Source: Pseudomonadota bacterium (GTDB lineage: Bacteria > Pseudomonadota > Gammaproteobacteria > Steroidobacterales > Steroidobacteraceae). Taken from it: 64,000 nucleotides of DNA. The translations under genes and the position numbers were made by a program. The stretch covers positions 62,001 through 126,000 of the forward strand of contig JAKBCE010000008.1 in NCBI GenBank assembly GCA_021808195.1, written 5' to 3'. Positions within the stretch are counted from its first letter, which is position 1, and each line of letters starts with the position of its first letter. The notes beneath the pieces were generated by a model. That model saw only the letters and a program-made list of their open reading frames with translations. It did no database searches and was not told the DNA's origin. Positions 16,747-26,491 of this stretch are shown here, piece by piece.

Positions 16747-18720
16747 TTACATGCTCCTCGCTTGGACACGTCCATGCATGGCTTCTATCCGTCGGACTTC
16801 ATCGGCGCCGAGGTGATAGTCCCGATCGTCGTTGAACGCGTGTCGGATCAAGGTCACCAGCACACCCGCCAGGCCGGCAATCGCCAGCCACCAGATGTGC
16901 CAAACCATCGCAAACGCCACGACGAAGGCGAAGCCGGCCATGATGAAACCGGTGGCCGAGTTGCGTGGCATGTGGATGGGAACGAAGGTCGCGCTCTTCA
17001 GATCGACGCCGCGCTGCTTCATGTCCCAGAACGCGTCGACGTCACGCACGACCGGAATACGTGCGAAGTTGTAAGCCGGCGCCGGCGAGGGGACAGACCA
17101 CTCGAGCGTGCGGCCGTTCCACACATCGCCCGTGGTATCGCGAGTCAGCTCACGCTGCTGGATGCTGACCACCACTTGTACCAGCTGCAGCAGGATGCCG
17201 AGGAAGATGATCCCCGAACCGATCGCCGCGACGATGAACAGCGGATGCCAGGCCGCCACGTCGTAGTGGTCCATGCGGCGCGTCGCACCCATCAGGCCGA
17301 GCGCATAGAGTGGCATGAACGCCACGTAGAAGCCGATGAACCAGCACCAAAACGCCCAGCGCCCGATCCGCTCGTTGAGGCGGAATCCGAAGATCTTCGG
17401 GAACCAGTAGGCAACCCCCGCGAACACCCCGAATACCACCCCGCCGATGATGACGTTGTGGAAGTGCGCGACCAGGAACAGGCTGTTGTGCAGCACGAAG
17501 TCGGCGGGCGGCTCGGCGAGCAGCACCCCGCTCATGCCACCGATGGTGAAGGTGATGAGGAAGCCCACCGTCCAGAGCATCGGCGTGTCAAAACGCACGC
17601 GGCCGCGATACATGGTGAAGATCCAGTTGAAGATCTTCACGCCCGTTGGCACCGAAATGATCATGGTCGTGATGCCAAAGAAGGCGTTCACGTTGCCGCC
17701 GCTGCCCATGGTGAAGAAGTGGTGCAACCACACCAGCATCGACAGCAGCGCAATGGCCATGGTCGCCCAGACCATCGAGGTATAACCGAACAGGCGCTTG
17801 CCCGAGAAGGTCGGCACGATCTCCGAGTACACCCCGAACAGCGGCAGCATCAGGATGTAAACCTCCGGATGGCCCCAGATCCAGATGAGGTTCAAATACA
17901 TCATCGGATCGCCGCCCATGGAGTTGGTGAAGAAGTGCATCCCCAGGTAGCGGTCGAGGGCGAGCAGGCCAAGCGTCACCGTCAGAATCGGGAAGGTGGC
18001 GACAATCAGGATGTTGGCGCACAGCGAGGCCCAGGTGAACACCGGCATGCGCATCAGCGTCATGCCCGGCGCGCGCATCTTGAGAATGGTCGCGATGAAA
18101 TTCACGCCGGTGAGCGTCGTGCCGATACCGGATATCTGCAGTGCCCAGATGTAGTAATCCACCCCGACGCCCGGGCTGTAATGAAGCTCCGACAATGGCG
18201 GGTAGGCCAGCCAGCCGGTGCGCGAGAAGTTGCCGATCGCCAACGAGACGTTAACCAGCACCGCCCCGCCGGCGGTCAGCCAGAAGCTCAGGTTGTTGAG
18301 CATCGGGAAGGCGACATCGCGCGCGCCGATCTGAAGCGGCAGGATGCAGTTCATGAGGCCGATGATGAACGGCATGGCCATGAAGAAGATCATGATCGTG
18401 CCGTGCGCGCTGAACACCTGGTCGAAGTGCTCCGGCGGCAGGTAGCCCATGTTGCTGCCGTAGGCCAGGGCCTGCTGCGAGCGCATCATGAGCGCGTCGG
18501 CGAAGCCACGCAGCAGCATGACCGTGGCGAGGATCAGGTACATGATCCCGATTTTCTTGTGGTCGACCGACGTCAACCACTCGGTCCACAGGTACTTCCA
18601 CTTGCCGAGATAGGTGATGATCCCGAGCACGGCGATCACGCCGAGCACCATGAAGGCGACCGCGCCCATCACGATCGGGATGTTGAAAGGGATGGCGCTG
18701 AGCGTCAACTTACCGAACAT
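16747..18720 (-). CDS. cyoB: Cytochrome bo3 ubiquinol oxidase subunit I
   Basis: This catalytic subunit reduces O2 to water and pumps protons. The 657 residues begin [12 protein letters not shown], which aligns with E. coli CyoB and fixes the ATG at 18720 (AGGAG upstream) over a GTG two codons earlier. Haem and copper ligands are in [27 protein letters not shown] and LVAHFHNVI. The quinone-site residues Arg and Asp (LLRGFADA) and His (PPEHFDQ) are conserved, so ubiquinol, not cytochrome c, is the donor. The operon is complete except that no cyoE (haem O synthase) follows it. Confidence 0.97.
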   Translation of the reverse strand: MFGKLTLSAIPFNIPIVMGAVAFMVLGVIAVLGIITYLGKWKYLWTEWLTSVDHKKIGIMYLILATVMLLRGFADALMMRSQQALAYGSNMGYLPPEHFDQVFSAHGTIMIFFMAMPFIIGLMNCILPLQIGARDVAFPMLNNLSFWLTAGGAVLVNVSLAIGNFSRTGWLAYPPLSELHYSPGVGVDYYIWALQISGIGTTLTGVNFIATILKMRAPGMTLMRMPVFTWASLCANILIVATFPILTVTLGLLALDRYLGMHFFTNSMGGDPMMYLNLIWIWGHPEVYILMLPLFGVYSEIVPTFSGKRLFGYTSMVWATMAIALLSMLVWLHHFFTMGSGGNVNAFFGITTMIISVPTGVKIFNWIFTMYRGRVRFDTPMLWTVGFLITFTIGGMSGVLLAEPPADFVLHNSLFLVAHFHNVIIGGVVFGVFAGVAYWFPKIFGFRLNERIGRWAFWCWFIGFYVAFMPLYALGLMGATRRMDHYDVAAWHPLFIVAAIGSGIIFLGILLQLVQVVVSIQQRELTRDTTGDVWNGRTLEWSVPSPAPAYNFARIPVVRDVDAFWDMKQRGVDLKSATFVPIHMPRNSATGFIMAGFAFVVAFAMVWHIWWLAIAGLAGVLVTLIRHAFNDDRDYHLGADEVRRIEAMHGRVQARSM

Positions 18721-18722
18721 TC

Positions 18723-19616
18723 TCACTCACTCCTGGCGCTGCCGCCCACATCGCTGCTCGCCACCATCCGTCCCGGGGCAAACTTGCCCTGGACGATCTG
18801 CTGGAACAGCCCCGGCGTCGCGTTCGAATAGAAGGCCACCGGCACGTTCTCGCTCGGCTTCTCGAGCGCGCGATACGCGTTGCCGTCGAGGCTCTGCTTG
18901 GCAGCCGCCGCATTCGCGAGCCATTGCTTGAAGTCCGCCTTGGACATCGCCACGGCCTTGAAGGTCATCCCCGAGAAGCCATCGCCGCTGAAATTGGCCG
19001 AGATGCCGCGATAGGTGCCGGGTGCGCTCGCCACCAGGTTGTCGGTAGTCTGCATGTTGGCCATGGCATAGATCTGGCTGCCGAGGCGGGGGATGAAGAA
19101 CGAGTTCATGACCGTCGCGGAGGTGATGTGGAACACCACCGGCACTCCGACCGGCATGGCGACCTCATTGACGCTGGCGACGTGCTGATCGGGATAGATG
19201 AACAGCCACTTCCAGTCCATCGCGATGGCGTCGATGTGGATGGGCTTGAAGCGCGAGGCAATGGGCCGGTACGGATCGAGCTGGTGCGAGGTGCGCCAGG
19301 CAATCACGCCAAGAATGGAGACGATGACGATCGGCACCGACCACATCACCGCCTCGATCTTGTTCGAGTGCGACCATTCGGGCTGGTACTCGGCCTTGGT
19401 GTTCGAGGCGCGGTAGCGCCAGGCAACCACCAGCACCAGCACGATCACCGGGATCACCACCACGAGCATCAGGCCCGTAGCGGTGAGGATGATCGATTTT
19501 TCGGCCTCCCCAATCGGCCCCTTCGGGTCGAGCAGGGCCGCATGGCAGCCGGCCAACAGCAAAGTTGCCGGCAACGGCAGAAATCGACAGAATCGAGTCC
19601 AAAAGTCGCGGTTCAT
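18723..19616 (-). CDS. cyoA: Cytochrome bo3 ubiquinol oxidase subunit II (lipoprotein)
   Basis: This 297-residue subunit II has a lipoprotein signal ([10 protein letters not shown], Cys about 25), two membrane helices and a periplasmic cupredoxin domain. The cysteines of a CuA centre are absent, as expected for a quinol oxidase. VNSFFIP-like ([10 protein letters not shown]) and [10 protein letters not shown] are typical. The C-terminal COX-aromatic-rich domain ends the protein. The ATG at 19616 gives the proper signal peptide; the upstream frame is rejected. It is the first gene of cyoABCD and lies back-to-back with nothing: the upstream neighbour is co-directional, so the operon's own promoter should lie in 19617-19770. 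Confidence 0.95.
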   Translation of the reverse strand: MNRDFWTRFCRFLPLPATLLLAGCHAALLDPKGPIGEAEKSIILTATGLMLVVVIPVIVLVLVVAWRYRASNTKAEYQPEWSHSNKIEAVMWSVPIVIVSILGVIAWRTSHQLDPYRPIASRFKPIHIDAIAMDWKWLFIYPDQHVASVNEVAMPVGVPVVFHITSATVMNSFFIPRLGSQIYAMANMQTTDNLVASAPGTYRGISANFSGDGFSGMTFKAVAMSKADFKQWLANAAAAKQSLDGNAYRALEKPSENVPVAFYSNATPGLFQQIVQGKFAPGRMVASSDVGGSARSE

Positions 19617-19648
19617 AATGGGGCGGACACCAGCCGTATTTCGAACCG

Positions 19649-19666
19649 CGAGAGGATGGCCTCTCG
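19649..19666 (-). promoter_or_regulatory. Stem-loop in the cyoA leader
   Basis: CGAGAGG (19649-19655) and CCTCTCG (19660-19666) form a perfect 7-bp stem with a four-base loop 33 bp before the cyoA start. A short A+T-rich stretch (19695-19720) further upstream is the likeliest promoter zone. No FNR/ANR, ArcA or Fur consensus is evident. Confidence 0.3.
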
Positions 19667-19770
19667 GCGGGCGCAAATCCTTAGTGGCCCCTCAATTGGG
19701 CTTAATCTTTATTAATATTTGCGCGCACGGCTTGCCCCGGCCGCCCAAGTGGGTCTAAAGGCGGAGCCGT

Positions 19771-22323
19771 TCAGGTCTCGAGCGCAGCGGCCAAGGCTTC
19801 GTCCTCGCTCCAGCGGGCCCCGGCGGCCATCAGGGCCTCCAGCCGCTCCTGCGGCAGCGCCGCGTGCAGCTGCTCGAGAATGCCCGCCTCAATCTGGCGC
19901 TTGGCCGGACTGCGACCGGCGAACTCCTCGGCGAAGAATGCGTGCGCATAGCCGATGAACTGCGCGGCCCGCTCGAAGCGCTGTTCGCGGGCGGCAATCG
20001 TCGCCAGGTGCTGCATACCCCCGGCAATGAGCACGGTGTCGAGTTCGCTCTGCTCGGCAAGCGGCAGCCCTTCACGCAACGCCGCGCCGGCCGCCTCGAA
20101 CTCATCGTGCGCGATCAGGTAGCCGGCGAGATTGCACAGCGCATGCCCGAGCAGCCCCGTGCGCCGCGACGTGCGCGCGAGCGCCACGACCTCCCGCGCA
20201 CCGGCAATGGCCACCTCGAGGTGCCCCTCGGCAAATTGCACCTCGGCCTGGTAGATGAGCGCGCGCCAGGCCCAGAAATCCGCGTGCGCGCGTCGGCCGA
20301 GCGCCAACGCCTCATCGAGCAGCACGCGCGCCGCGGCGTACTCACCGGCCACCGTGCGCGCGATGGCGAGGTTGGTCAGACACAGCGCATAGCTCTTCGG
20401 CTGCGAGCTTCCCGAGAGCAGCGTGCGCGCCTCTTCGAGCGCCGCAAACCCTTCGGGCAACGTCGCAGTGCGGACCAGATTCAATCCATAGAAGCCGAGC
20501 GCCCGACCGAGGGCGAGGGGCTCGCCGATCTCGCGCAGCAGCGTCACCGCGCGGCGCAGCGCCGGCACGGCACGCCCGCGCGGCTCTCCGGTGGAGAGAA
20601 AACCGCAACCGTACCAGAGACGTGCCTCGAGCACCTTCGGGGTCTCGCGCCCGAGCGCCGCACTGGCCCGCTCGAGCCGGGTCCGGCCTTCCGGTATGAG
20701 CGAGAGCAGATACCACAGCAGGTAGGAGCTGGCCGCGAGCTCCACCCCGATCGCCGGGTCGCCGTCGGCGCCAAACGCCCAGTCGAGCGCCACCCGCACG
20801 TTGTCGATTTCCGGGCCGAACTTCTCCAGCCATTCATCGGACGGCGTACGCTCCCAGGCGCCGAGCGCCTCGCTCAGCGCGTCACGAAAGTACCGGGCGT
20901 GCAAGCGCGCCAATGGTCCGAACTCGCCGCTGTCGGCGAGTTTTTCCATCGCATAGGCATGAGTGGTCTCGAGCAGACGGTAGCGGCGCTGGGGACCACT
21001 GGCATCGGCGGCCACGAGCGACTTGTCCACCAGCTCGGCAATGCGCCCGACCACTTCCCACTCCGGCAGCCCCGCATCGGCTACCACCTGCCCGGCCGCC
21101 TCGAGCGTGAAGCTGCCGGCGAACACCGCCAGCCGGCGCAACACGATACGATCCTGTTCGGCGAGCAGCCGATGGCTCCAATCGAGCGTGGCGCGCAGCG
21201 TTTGATGGCGCGGCAGCGCCGTACGGCGTCCGCCGGTGAGCACGTGGAAGCGCAAGTCGAGTCGCTGCGCCAGACCGTCGAGGCCGAGCGCCGCGGAGCG
21301 CGCCGCCGCCAGTTCGATGGCGAGCGGAATGCCATCGAGCCGTCGACAGATCATCACCACCGTTGCGGCGTTGCGCTCATTCAGCGTGAACTGCGGATCG
21401 GCCGCACGGGCGCGCGCCGCGAACAGCCGCACCGCATCGTGCCGCTCGGCGCTCGCCAGCCCCGTGGCGTTTTCGGCCGGAAACTCGAGTGGCCGCAGGC
21501 GCAGCGTGCACTCGCCCTCGATGCCGAGCGGCTCCTGGCTGGTGGCAAGAATGCGCACGTGCGGTGCGGCTGTGAGCAGTCCCTCCGCTTCGCGCGCCGC
21601 CGCGCCGATCACGTGCTCGCAATTGTCGAGCACCAGTAGCAGTCTGCGCTCGCGCAACGCGGCCGAGAGTCGCTCGCCCCCCCAGCGGCCCGCGCCACTT
21701 TGCAGACCGAGTGCCGCATGCATCGCGCTCGCGACCAGTTCCGGGTCGGACAACGGCGCCAGCTCGGCCAGCCAGACGCCGTCCGGGAATTCTGCTAGCG
21801 AGGCGCGCGCCGCTTCCAGAGCGAGGCGTGTCTTGCCGATTCCGCCCGTGCCGACCAGCGTGACCAGGCGGTTGTGCCGCAGCAGCTCGCGCACCGTGGT
21901 CAGTTCGGCCTCACGGCCGATGAAGTCCGAGATGGCTGCCGGCAGATTGGTCGGTGGGGTCTGCGCCGCCGGGCCGCCGGCGGATGCGCCGCTCTCGCGC
22001 ACCACCCGCACCTCGCCGGTGAAGCGGTAACCGCGCAGCGGCACCGTCAGGATCAGGTCGCGGTCCGCACCCAGCGCCTTGCGCAGGGCGGAAATCTGCA
22101 CCTGGATATTACTTTCCTCGACGACAATGCCGGGCCAGGCCCGTGCGAGCAGCTCTTCCTTGCTCACCAGGTCGCCGCCGGCTTCGATCAACACCTGCAG
22201 CACGTCGAAGGCGCGCGAACCGAGCGCAACCGGCGTATCACCGATGCGCAACTCCCGCTGGCGGGTCAGAAGCCGAAAGCGGCCGAACTCGAGGCAGGTC
22301 GCGCCTCGCGCAATACCGTGCAT
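19771..22323 (-). CDS. Winged-helix/NTPase/TPR transcriptional regulator
   Basis: The 850-residue protein has an OmpR/CadC-type winged helix at about 11-105 (LEFGRFRLL ... VPLRGYRFTGEV). An NB-ARC/AAA-like ATPase follows, with Walker A VGTGGIGKTRLA (about 157-168) and Walker B LLLVLDNCEH (about 228-237). The C-terminal half is helical and TPR-like. This is the COG3903-type predicted-ATPase regulator, an STAND-class switch. The ligand is unknown. The ATG at 22323 begins just ahead of the winged helix; an in-frame ATG at 22464 would add 47 unrelated-looking residues. It is divergent from the secreted glycosidase-like gene and may control it. Confidence 0.85.
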   Translation of the reverse strand: MHGIARGATCLEFGRFRLLTRQRELRIGDTPVALGSRAFDVLQVLIEAGGDLVSKEELLARAWPGIVVEESNIQVQISALRKALGADRDLILTVPLRGYRFTGEVRVVRESGASAGGPAAQTPPTNLPAAISDFIGREAELTTVRELLRHNRLVTLVGTGGIGKTRLALEAARASLAEFPDGVWLAELAPLSDPELVASAMHAALGLQSGAGRWGGERLSAALRERRLLLVLDNCEHVIGAAAREAEGLLTAAPHVRILATSQEPLGIEGECTLRLRPLEFPAENATGLASAERHDAVRLFAARARAADPQFTLNERNAATVVMICRRLDGIPLAIELAAARSAALGLDGLAQRLDLRFHVLTGGRRTALPRHQTLRATLDWSHRLLAEQDRIVLRRLAVFAGSFTLEAAGQVVADAGLPEWEVVGRIAELVDKSLVAADASGPQRRYRLLETTHAYAMEKLADSGEFGPLARLHARYFRDALSEALGAWERTPSDEWLEKFGPEIDNVRVALDWAFGADGDPAIGVELAASSYLLWYLLSLIPEGRTRLERASAALGRETPKVLEARLWYGCGFLSTGEPRGRAVPALRRAVTLLREIGEPLALGRALGFYGLNLVRTATLPEGFAALEEARTLLSGSSQPKSYALCLTNLAIARTVAGEYAAARVLLDEALALGRRAHADFWAWRALIYQAEVQFAEGHLEVAIAGAREVVALARTSRRTGLLGHALCNLAGYLIAHDEFEAAGAALREGLPLAEQSELDTVLIAGGMQHLATIAAREQRFERAAQFIGYAHAFFAEEFAGRSPAKRQIEAGILEQLHAALPQERLEALMAAGARWSEDEALAAALET

Positions 22324-22469
22324 GAAAATCGCTGGTCCAGAGGTATCGGGATGGCGTAGCGGCCCGCAGATCCCACCGCGCAATTGTAGCGCAACCGCGC
22401 CGGCGACTGGCGTATTCAACCACCCCGGCTGCCGCTGTCCGACCCCCTGTACGCGCACCGCCATCGCGC

Positions 22470-22489
22470 TATTATGGTAGCGATATCAT
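22470..22489 (+). promoter_or_regulatory. Promoter -10 and xyl-box-like operator E upstream of the secreted hydrolase-like gene
   Basis: TATTAT (22470-22475) is a good -10, with no clear -35. It runs into ATGGTAGCGATATCAT (22474-22489). That sequence differs at a single base from the minus-strand site ahead of xylA (7561-7576), and its core matches 12 of 14 positions of the recalled XylR xyl-box. It would overlap the transcription start, a repressor position. It lies 28 bp before the ATG. Confidence 0.55.
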
Positions 22490-22516
22490 CTGCGACAGGC
22501 CGGTGAGGGGGGGCCC

Positions 22517-24424
22517 ATGCACACGCTCCGATACGCTCTGGTCTTGGCTCTCATGACGCTGCTTGCCTCGACGGGCGCCGCCGCCGCGCCGGCGGCCTAT
22601 CGCGATTTCAAGGTCACCATGTACATCCCGGTGACCGTGGTGCAGCGCATGGCGCGCGACCCCGCCTGGATGCGCTCGAGCTGGCGCACGATCGAGCGCC
22701 GACTGCACGTCGATCGGGTGTTCATCGAGAGCTACCGCGCGGGGGTCTGTGCCAGCGGCGCTCAGCTCGCACGCGTGAAGCGCTTCTTTCGCGCCCATCA
22801 CGTGGCGGTCGCCGGCGGCATGGCCATGCTCGGACCCGGTGGCGCTGGCCAGTTCAACACCCTCGATTACGCGCTGCCGCAAGACCGTGCGCTGGCACGG
22901 CGCATGGCCGTACGGACGGCACGGCACTTCAACGAGTTCGTGCTCGATGATCTGTATTTCTTCAACACCAAGAGCGATGCGGACATCGCCGCCAAAGGCC
23001 ATCGCAGCTGGTCGGCCTATCGGATGCAGACCATGGACTGGGTGTCGCGCAACCTCATTCTCAAGCCCGCCGAAGCGGTCAATCCGCACGTGCGGGTGAT
23101 CATCAAGTTCCCGAACTTCTACCCCTCGTTCCAGGACATGGGCTTCGATCTGGTGCACGAACCGCAGATCTTCCCGGAGATCTGGACCGGCGATGAAACC
23201 CGCTACGCACCGCGCACCGATCAGCAGTTGCTGCCATACGAAAGCTACGAGATCTTCCGCTATTTCGAGAACATCGCCCCGGGCCGCAACGGCGGCGGCT
23301 GGGTCGACCCGATCGCCATGCATGTCCTGGACCGCTACGCCGAGCAACTCTGGGACACCATCCTCGCCAAGGCCCCGGCCATCAATCTGTTCGAGTACAC
23401 GAACCTGCTCGAGTTCGCGAACCCCAAGCACCGCGCCCTCTGGCAAAACCGGCGCACCAGCTTCGACTACCTGAAGATGCTCAAGGCCTGCTGCGGCCTG
23501 CCCGGCACGCGCGGAGCGCGACCCGCGCGCCTCGCCGATGTCGCCGCCTACGCGCTCGCACAGATCGGGCGGATCGCCCCGGCGCTCGGCCAGCCCGTCG
23601 GCCTCGCGACCTACCGTCCCCTCGACTCAAGCGGGGAGGACTTCCTGCCCGAGATGCTCGGCATGATCGGCATCCCGATCGAGATGTACCCGCACTGGCC
23701 ACACGCCAAAACCGTGTTGCTGACCGAAGCGGCCGGGCACGATCCGCACATCGTTGCCGAGATCGCAGCTCACCTGCGCGCAGGCGGGCACATCATCATC
23801 ACCTCCGGTCTGCTGCGCGCACTGCAGCGGCGCGGCTTCAGCGAGATCACCGACATGCGGGTCACGCACCGCATCGTCGCCCCCACCCGCTACGTCGAGG
23901 GTTTCGGCTTCGGCGCCGGCACCATGCTCGGTACGTCTCGACCGATTCTGTTCCCGCTCATTCATTTCGCGACCAACGAGGATTGGGCAGTGGTGCGCGG
24001 CCTGGATGCTGATGGCGGCGTACCGCTGTTGCTGATGGATCATTACGGCAAGGGCGAGCTGTATGTGCTCGACGTACCGGAGGAGCAGAACGATCTGGCC
24101 TCGCTCCCCACGGCGGTGCTCGATGCGCTGCGCGGCTTCATCGCATCGGAGCTGCCGGTGCGCCTGGCGGGGCCTGCCGGAGTGAGCCTGTTCGAATACG
24201 ACAATGGCACCTTCGTGCTCGAGTCGTACCGGAACCATCCGGTCGCGGTGCGCCTCATCGGGCGCTTCGCCCGCATCGAGACCCTCACGCGCGGCGTCGT
24301 CCTCGACGGCGACCCCAGAGGTGTGGCCGCCCCGTTCGCCTCCACCCAACCCCGAGCCGCCCGCTACGGCTACGAAGTGCGCATCGAACCGCACAGCTTC
24401 ATCGGCTTTCGCGCCGGGAGCTGA
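22517..24424 (+). CDS. Putative secreted glycoside-hydrolase-like protein, uncharacterised
   Basis: I cannot assign this 635-residue protein to a named family. It has a Sec signal peptide ending near AAAAPA (about 22-26). An apparent TIM-barrel region follows, with the acidic block FVLDDLYFFNTKSD (141-154), PQIFPEIWTGDETR (about 216-229) and NLFEYTNLLEF (about 290-300). From about 340 to 550 there is an alternating alpha/beta segment (GGHIIITSGLL, YGKGELYVLDVP) like the GATase-like second domain of GH42-type enzymes. The ATG at 22517 has a G-rich ribosome site. The operator shared with xylA makes a carbohydrate role plausible, but catalytic residues are not established. Confidence 0.65.
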   Translation: MHTLRYALVLALMTLLASTGAAAAPAAYRDFKVTMYIPVTVVQRMARDPAWMRSSWRTIERRLHVDRVFIESYRAGVCASGAQLARVKRFFRAHHVAVAGGMAMLGPGGAGQFNTLDYALPQDRALARRMAVRTARHFNEFVLDDLYFFNTKSDADIAAKGHRSWSAYRMQTMDWVSRNLILKPAEAVNPHVRVIIKFPNFYPSFQDMGFDLVHEPQIFPEIWTGDETRYAPRTDQQLLPYESYEIFRYFENIAPGRNGGGWVDPIAMHVLDRYAEQLWDTILAKAPAINLFEYTNLLEFANPKHRALWQNRRTSFDYLKMLKACCGLPGTRGARPARLADVAAYALAQIGRIAPALGQPVGLATYRPLDSSGEDFLPEMLGMIGIPIEMYPHWPHAKTVLLTEAAGHDPHIVAEIAAHLRAGGHIIITSGLLRALQRRGFSEITDMRVTHRIVAPTRYVEGFGFGAGTMLGTSRPILFPLIHFATNEDWAVVRGLDADGGVPLLLMDHYGKGELYVLDVPEEQNDLASLPTAVLDALRGFIASELPVRLAGPAGVSLFEYDNGTFVLESYRNHPVAVRLIGRFARIETLTRGVVLDGDPRGVAAPFASTQPRAARYGYEVRIEPHSFIGFRAGS

Positions 24425-24483
24425 GCGCGGGGGACGAGCCGGGCCGCACCTCGCAACTGCGGCGCAAGTGTTACATTACCGCG

Positions 24484-25140
24484 ATGTCCGTATCGCTCGT
24501 CATATTTGATCTCGACGGGACGCTGATTGACAGCGCGGCAGATATCGCCCATGCGCTGAACGCGATGCTCGGTGTACACGGTTGCGCGCCGCTGCCGCTC
24601 GCCGAGGTGCGCACGATGATCGGCGATGGCATGCGCAAACTGGTCGAACGGGCCTTGCTTGCCCGCGCTCTCGGGGCGGTCGACCCCGCGCAAGCCGAGC
24701 GCACGGTGCTCGCCCACTACCGCGCTCAGCCGGTACGCCTCACGACCGCCTATCCCGGCACCCGTGCGGCGCTCGAGCGGCTGCGCACAGCCGGGATGCG
24801 CCTCGCCATCTGCACCAACAAGCCGGCGCAGCTCGCCGAGGCGATCCTGGCGCGGCTTGCGCTGTCGGAATTTTTTCTACACGTCGTGGGCGGGGATTCG
24901 CTGCCCTACCGCAAGCCCGATCCGCGCACCTTGCAGGCCGTGCTCGCACGGTTCGCCGCAACGCCACGCGATGCGCTGATGGTCGGGGACAGCGAGGTCG
25001 ATGCGGCCACCGCCGCAGCGGCCGGCGTGCCGCTCATCCTGATGGACCACGGCTACCGGCGCGGTCCGCTGGCACAGATGACATACCGCGCCGCGCTCGC
25101 GCATTTTGACCAGTTGCCAGAGTTAGTGCAGGCGCTGTGA
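24484..25140 (+). CDS. gph: Phosphoglycolate phosphatase (HAD family)
   Basis: The 218-residue HAD hydrolase has motif I FDLDGTLIDS, a helical cap, motif II ICTNKP, motif III lysine in YRKPDP and motif IV VGDSEVDAATAAAAG. Length and cap type match Gph, which dephosphorylates 2-phosphoglycolate made during DNA 3'-end repair. The ATG at 24484 is directly upstream of the first strand. The gene follows the secreted hydrolase-like gene by 59 bp on the same strand and may be read through from it, although no functional link is apparent. A generic sugar-phosphate HAD phosphatase remains possible. Confidence 0.87.
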   Translation: MSVSLVIFDLDGTLIDSAADIAHALNAMLGVHGCAPLPLAEVRTMIGDGMRKLVERALLARALGAVDPAQAERTVLAHYRAQPVRLTTAYPGTRAALERLRTAGMRLAICTNKPAQLAEAILARLALSEFFLHVVGGDSLPYRKPDPRTLQAVLARFAATPRDALMVGDSEVDAATAAAAGVPLILMDHGYRRGPLAQMTYRAALAHFDQLPELVQAL

Positions 25141-25150
25141 GTCTGAGGAT

Positions 25151-25912
25151 TCAGCCCAGCGTACCGAAGAACACCAGCGTCTGATAAGGGAACACGACGA
25201 CACCATCGCGCTGATGCCGATCGAACACCTCGCGCAACCCGGCGAGCAGCGGTTCGTGCCCGGGCGCACCCGGGGGCGGAACGTACGAGGAGGACATGGC
25301 GCGCCCCTTCAGTCCGTCGAAATCGAACACCTGCTGGTGGGCGAACACCGCGCGTTCGGGCTCGCGCCCGAAGAATGTCCGCAGGGGCGGTCCGAAGGCC
25401 CGCAGGCTGCGAACCTGGTCGTATTCCGGAGCATAGCGGCGCAGCAGCGCCTCGTAATCGGCCAGGAACGGCGAAGGCACATCACTGTGCTCGTTCCACA
25501 TCAGGGCAACCTGACCACCGCCGACCAGGATCCGCAGCGCCTCTTCCCGCGCGCGCAGCGGCTCGAACCAATGAAACGCCTGCCCGGCGGTCACCCACTC
25601 GACGCTGTGCGCTTCGAGGGTCGTCGCCTCGGCGCTGCCGGCCACACTCGTGAAGCCTGACCGACCGCCGAGCAGCCGCTCGGCCGCCGCACGCATCGGC
25701 GCATTGGGCTCCACCGCCCACACCCGGGCGCCGGCATCGAGCAGCTGCGCGGTCAGAATGCCGGTACCCGAGCCGAGGTCGGCGACCCGCGATCCGGGCG
25801 TGAGTCCGCGTTGTTCGCGCAGAAACTCGAGCGCCGCCTGCGGATAATTCGGGCGGTATTTCACATAGTCGTCGACGCGGTTGGAAAACCGGACGGTGGA
25901 ATCGAGTGTCAT
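25151..25912 (-). CDS. Class I SAM-dependent methyltransferase
   Basis: The 253 residues hold a methyltransferase-11-type Rossmann fold: motif I VADLGSGTGILTAQLL, the acidic VWAVEPNAPMR and the post-motif VEWVTAGQAFHWF. The start FSNRVDDYVKYRPNYP is characteristic of a widespread group of uncharacterised methyltransferases; the substrate is unknown. The ATG at 25912 was preferred to a GTG eight codons upstream. It is convergent with gph (10 bp between stops) and appears to be monocistronic. Confidence 0.88.
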   Translation of the reverse strand: MTLDSTVRFSNRVDDYVKYRPNYPQAALEFLREQRGLTPGSRVADLGSGTGILTAQLLDAGARVWAVEPNAPMRAAAERLLGGRSGFTSVAGSAEATTLEAHSVEWVTAGQAFHWFEPLRAREEALRILVGGGQVALMWNEHSDVPSPFLADYEALLRRYAPEYDQVRSLRAFGPPLRTFFGREPERAVFAHQQVFDFDGLKGRAMSSSYVPPPGAPGHEPLLAGLREVFDRHQRDGVVVFPYQTLVFFGTLG

Positions 25913-26118
25913 GGGAGCCAGTATAGCGTCCGCCACATGCCGCGCCTGCCCGTATCGTCGGCATTGCGCCTGCGCGAACGCACGCTCGTGACGGCTGCAG
26001 AGGTTGGTCGCCAGGTGCTACGGGGAACGGGGTTTGAGCGAGCGCCGCCATCCTGGAATTCGAAGCGGCAGTGCGCGCGGCATGACGCGCATGCTAGGCC
26101 GACGGTCATCTGCGTAGG

Positions 26119-26134
26119 CTGTCTATAAATACAG
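26119..26134. promoter_or_regulatory. LexA-type SOS box candidate
   Basis: CTGTCTATAAATACAG fits the gammaproteobacterial LexA consensus CTGT-N8-ACAG, with the expected A+T-rich centre. It lies about 205 bp upstream of the methyltransferase start on one side and has no gene for about 1.1 kb on the other. It includes TATAAA, which could act as a -10. The target is not evident. Confidence 0.4.
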
Positions 26135-26270
26135 TCCACAGGCCGCTGCGCAAAGATTCGCTCACCGCGGCGGCCGCTGTCGCAACGCGCATTCGTACAC
26201 AGAGTGCATCCACTGCGCACGCGCTTGCCGCCCCTGACACCACACGGCCGAGTCACCCCAGTCCGTACGC

Positions 26271-26345
26271 GAGGTCAGAATCGCGACCTCTGCACTCGCT
26301 CGAAGCAAATCGAGCGTGATGAATCGCCAAGTGGTTCACGCTTGG
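26271..26345 (+). ncRNA. Three tandem stem-loops (possible structured RNA)
   Basis: GAGGTC/GACCTC (26271-26276, 26285-26290), CGCTCGA/TCGAGCG (26297-26303, 26310-26316) and CCAAG/CTTGG (26327-26331, 26341-26345) form consecutive hairpins with loops of six to nine bases. No RNA family is recognised. Stems this short can arise by chance in G+C-rich DNA. Confidence 0.22.
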
Positions 26346-26491
26346 TTCAGCGCCGCAATGCGACACTGTCTCTCGCACCGGTGCTGAGAGCAGCTCCCGG
26401 ACGGCGCAGAATCGTTCCCCCCCGTGCGCCACGCTTTAGGACGGGTCCAGGATTTGAGCTGCCTCGCCCGGTGCGTTCCCTCCCCAAACGA

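Noticed and set aside
16762..18831. Long plus-strand open frame (about 690 codons) opposite cyoB
   Set aside because: It lies wholly antisense to an unmistakable cyoB, is rich in His/Arg/Glu with no domain, and arises from codon bias in G+C-rich DNA.
26040..26070. T-loop-like AATTCGAA near a possible tRNA or attachment site
   Set aside because: No cloverleaf can be built on either strand, and no integrase or direct repeat accompanies it.
25909..26256. Cys/Arg-rich open frame on the minus strand near the LexA-type box
   Set aside because: The cysteines follow no zinc-finger spacing, there is no ribosome site, and it would run into the methyltransferase start.
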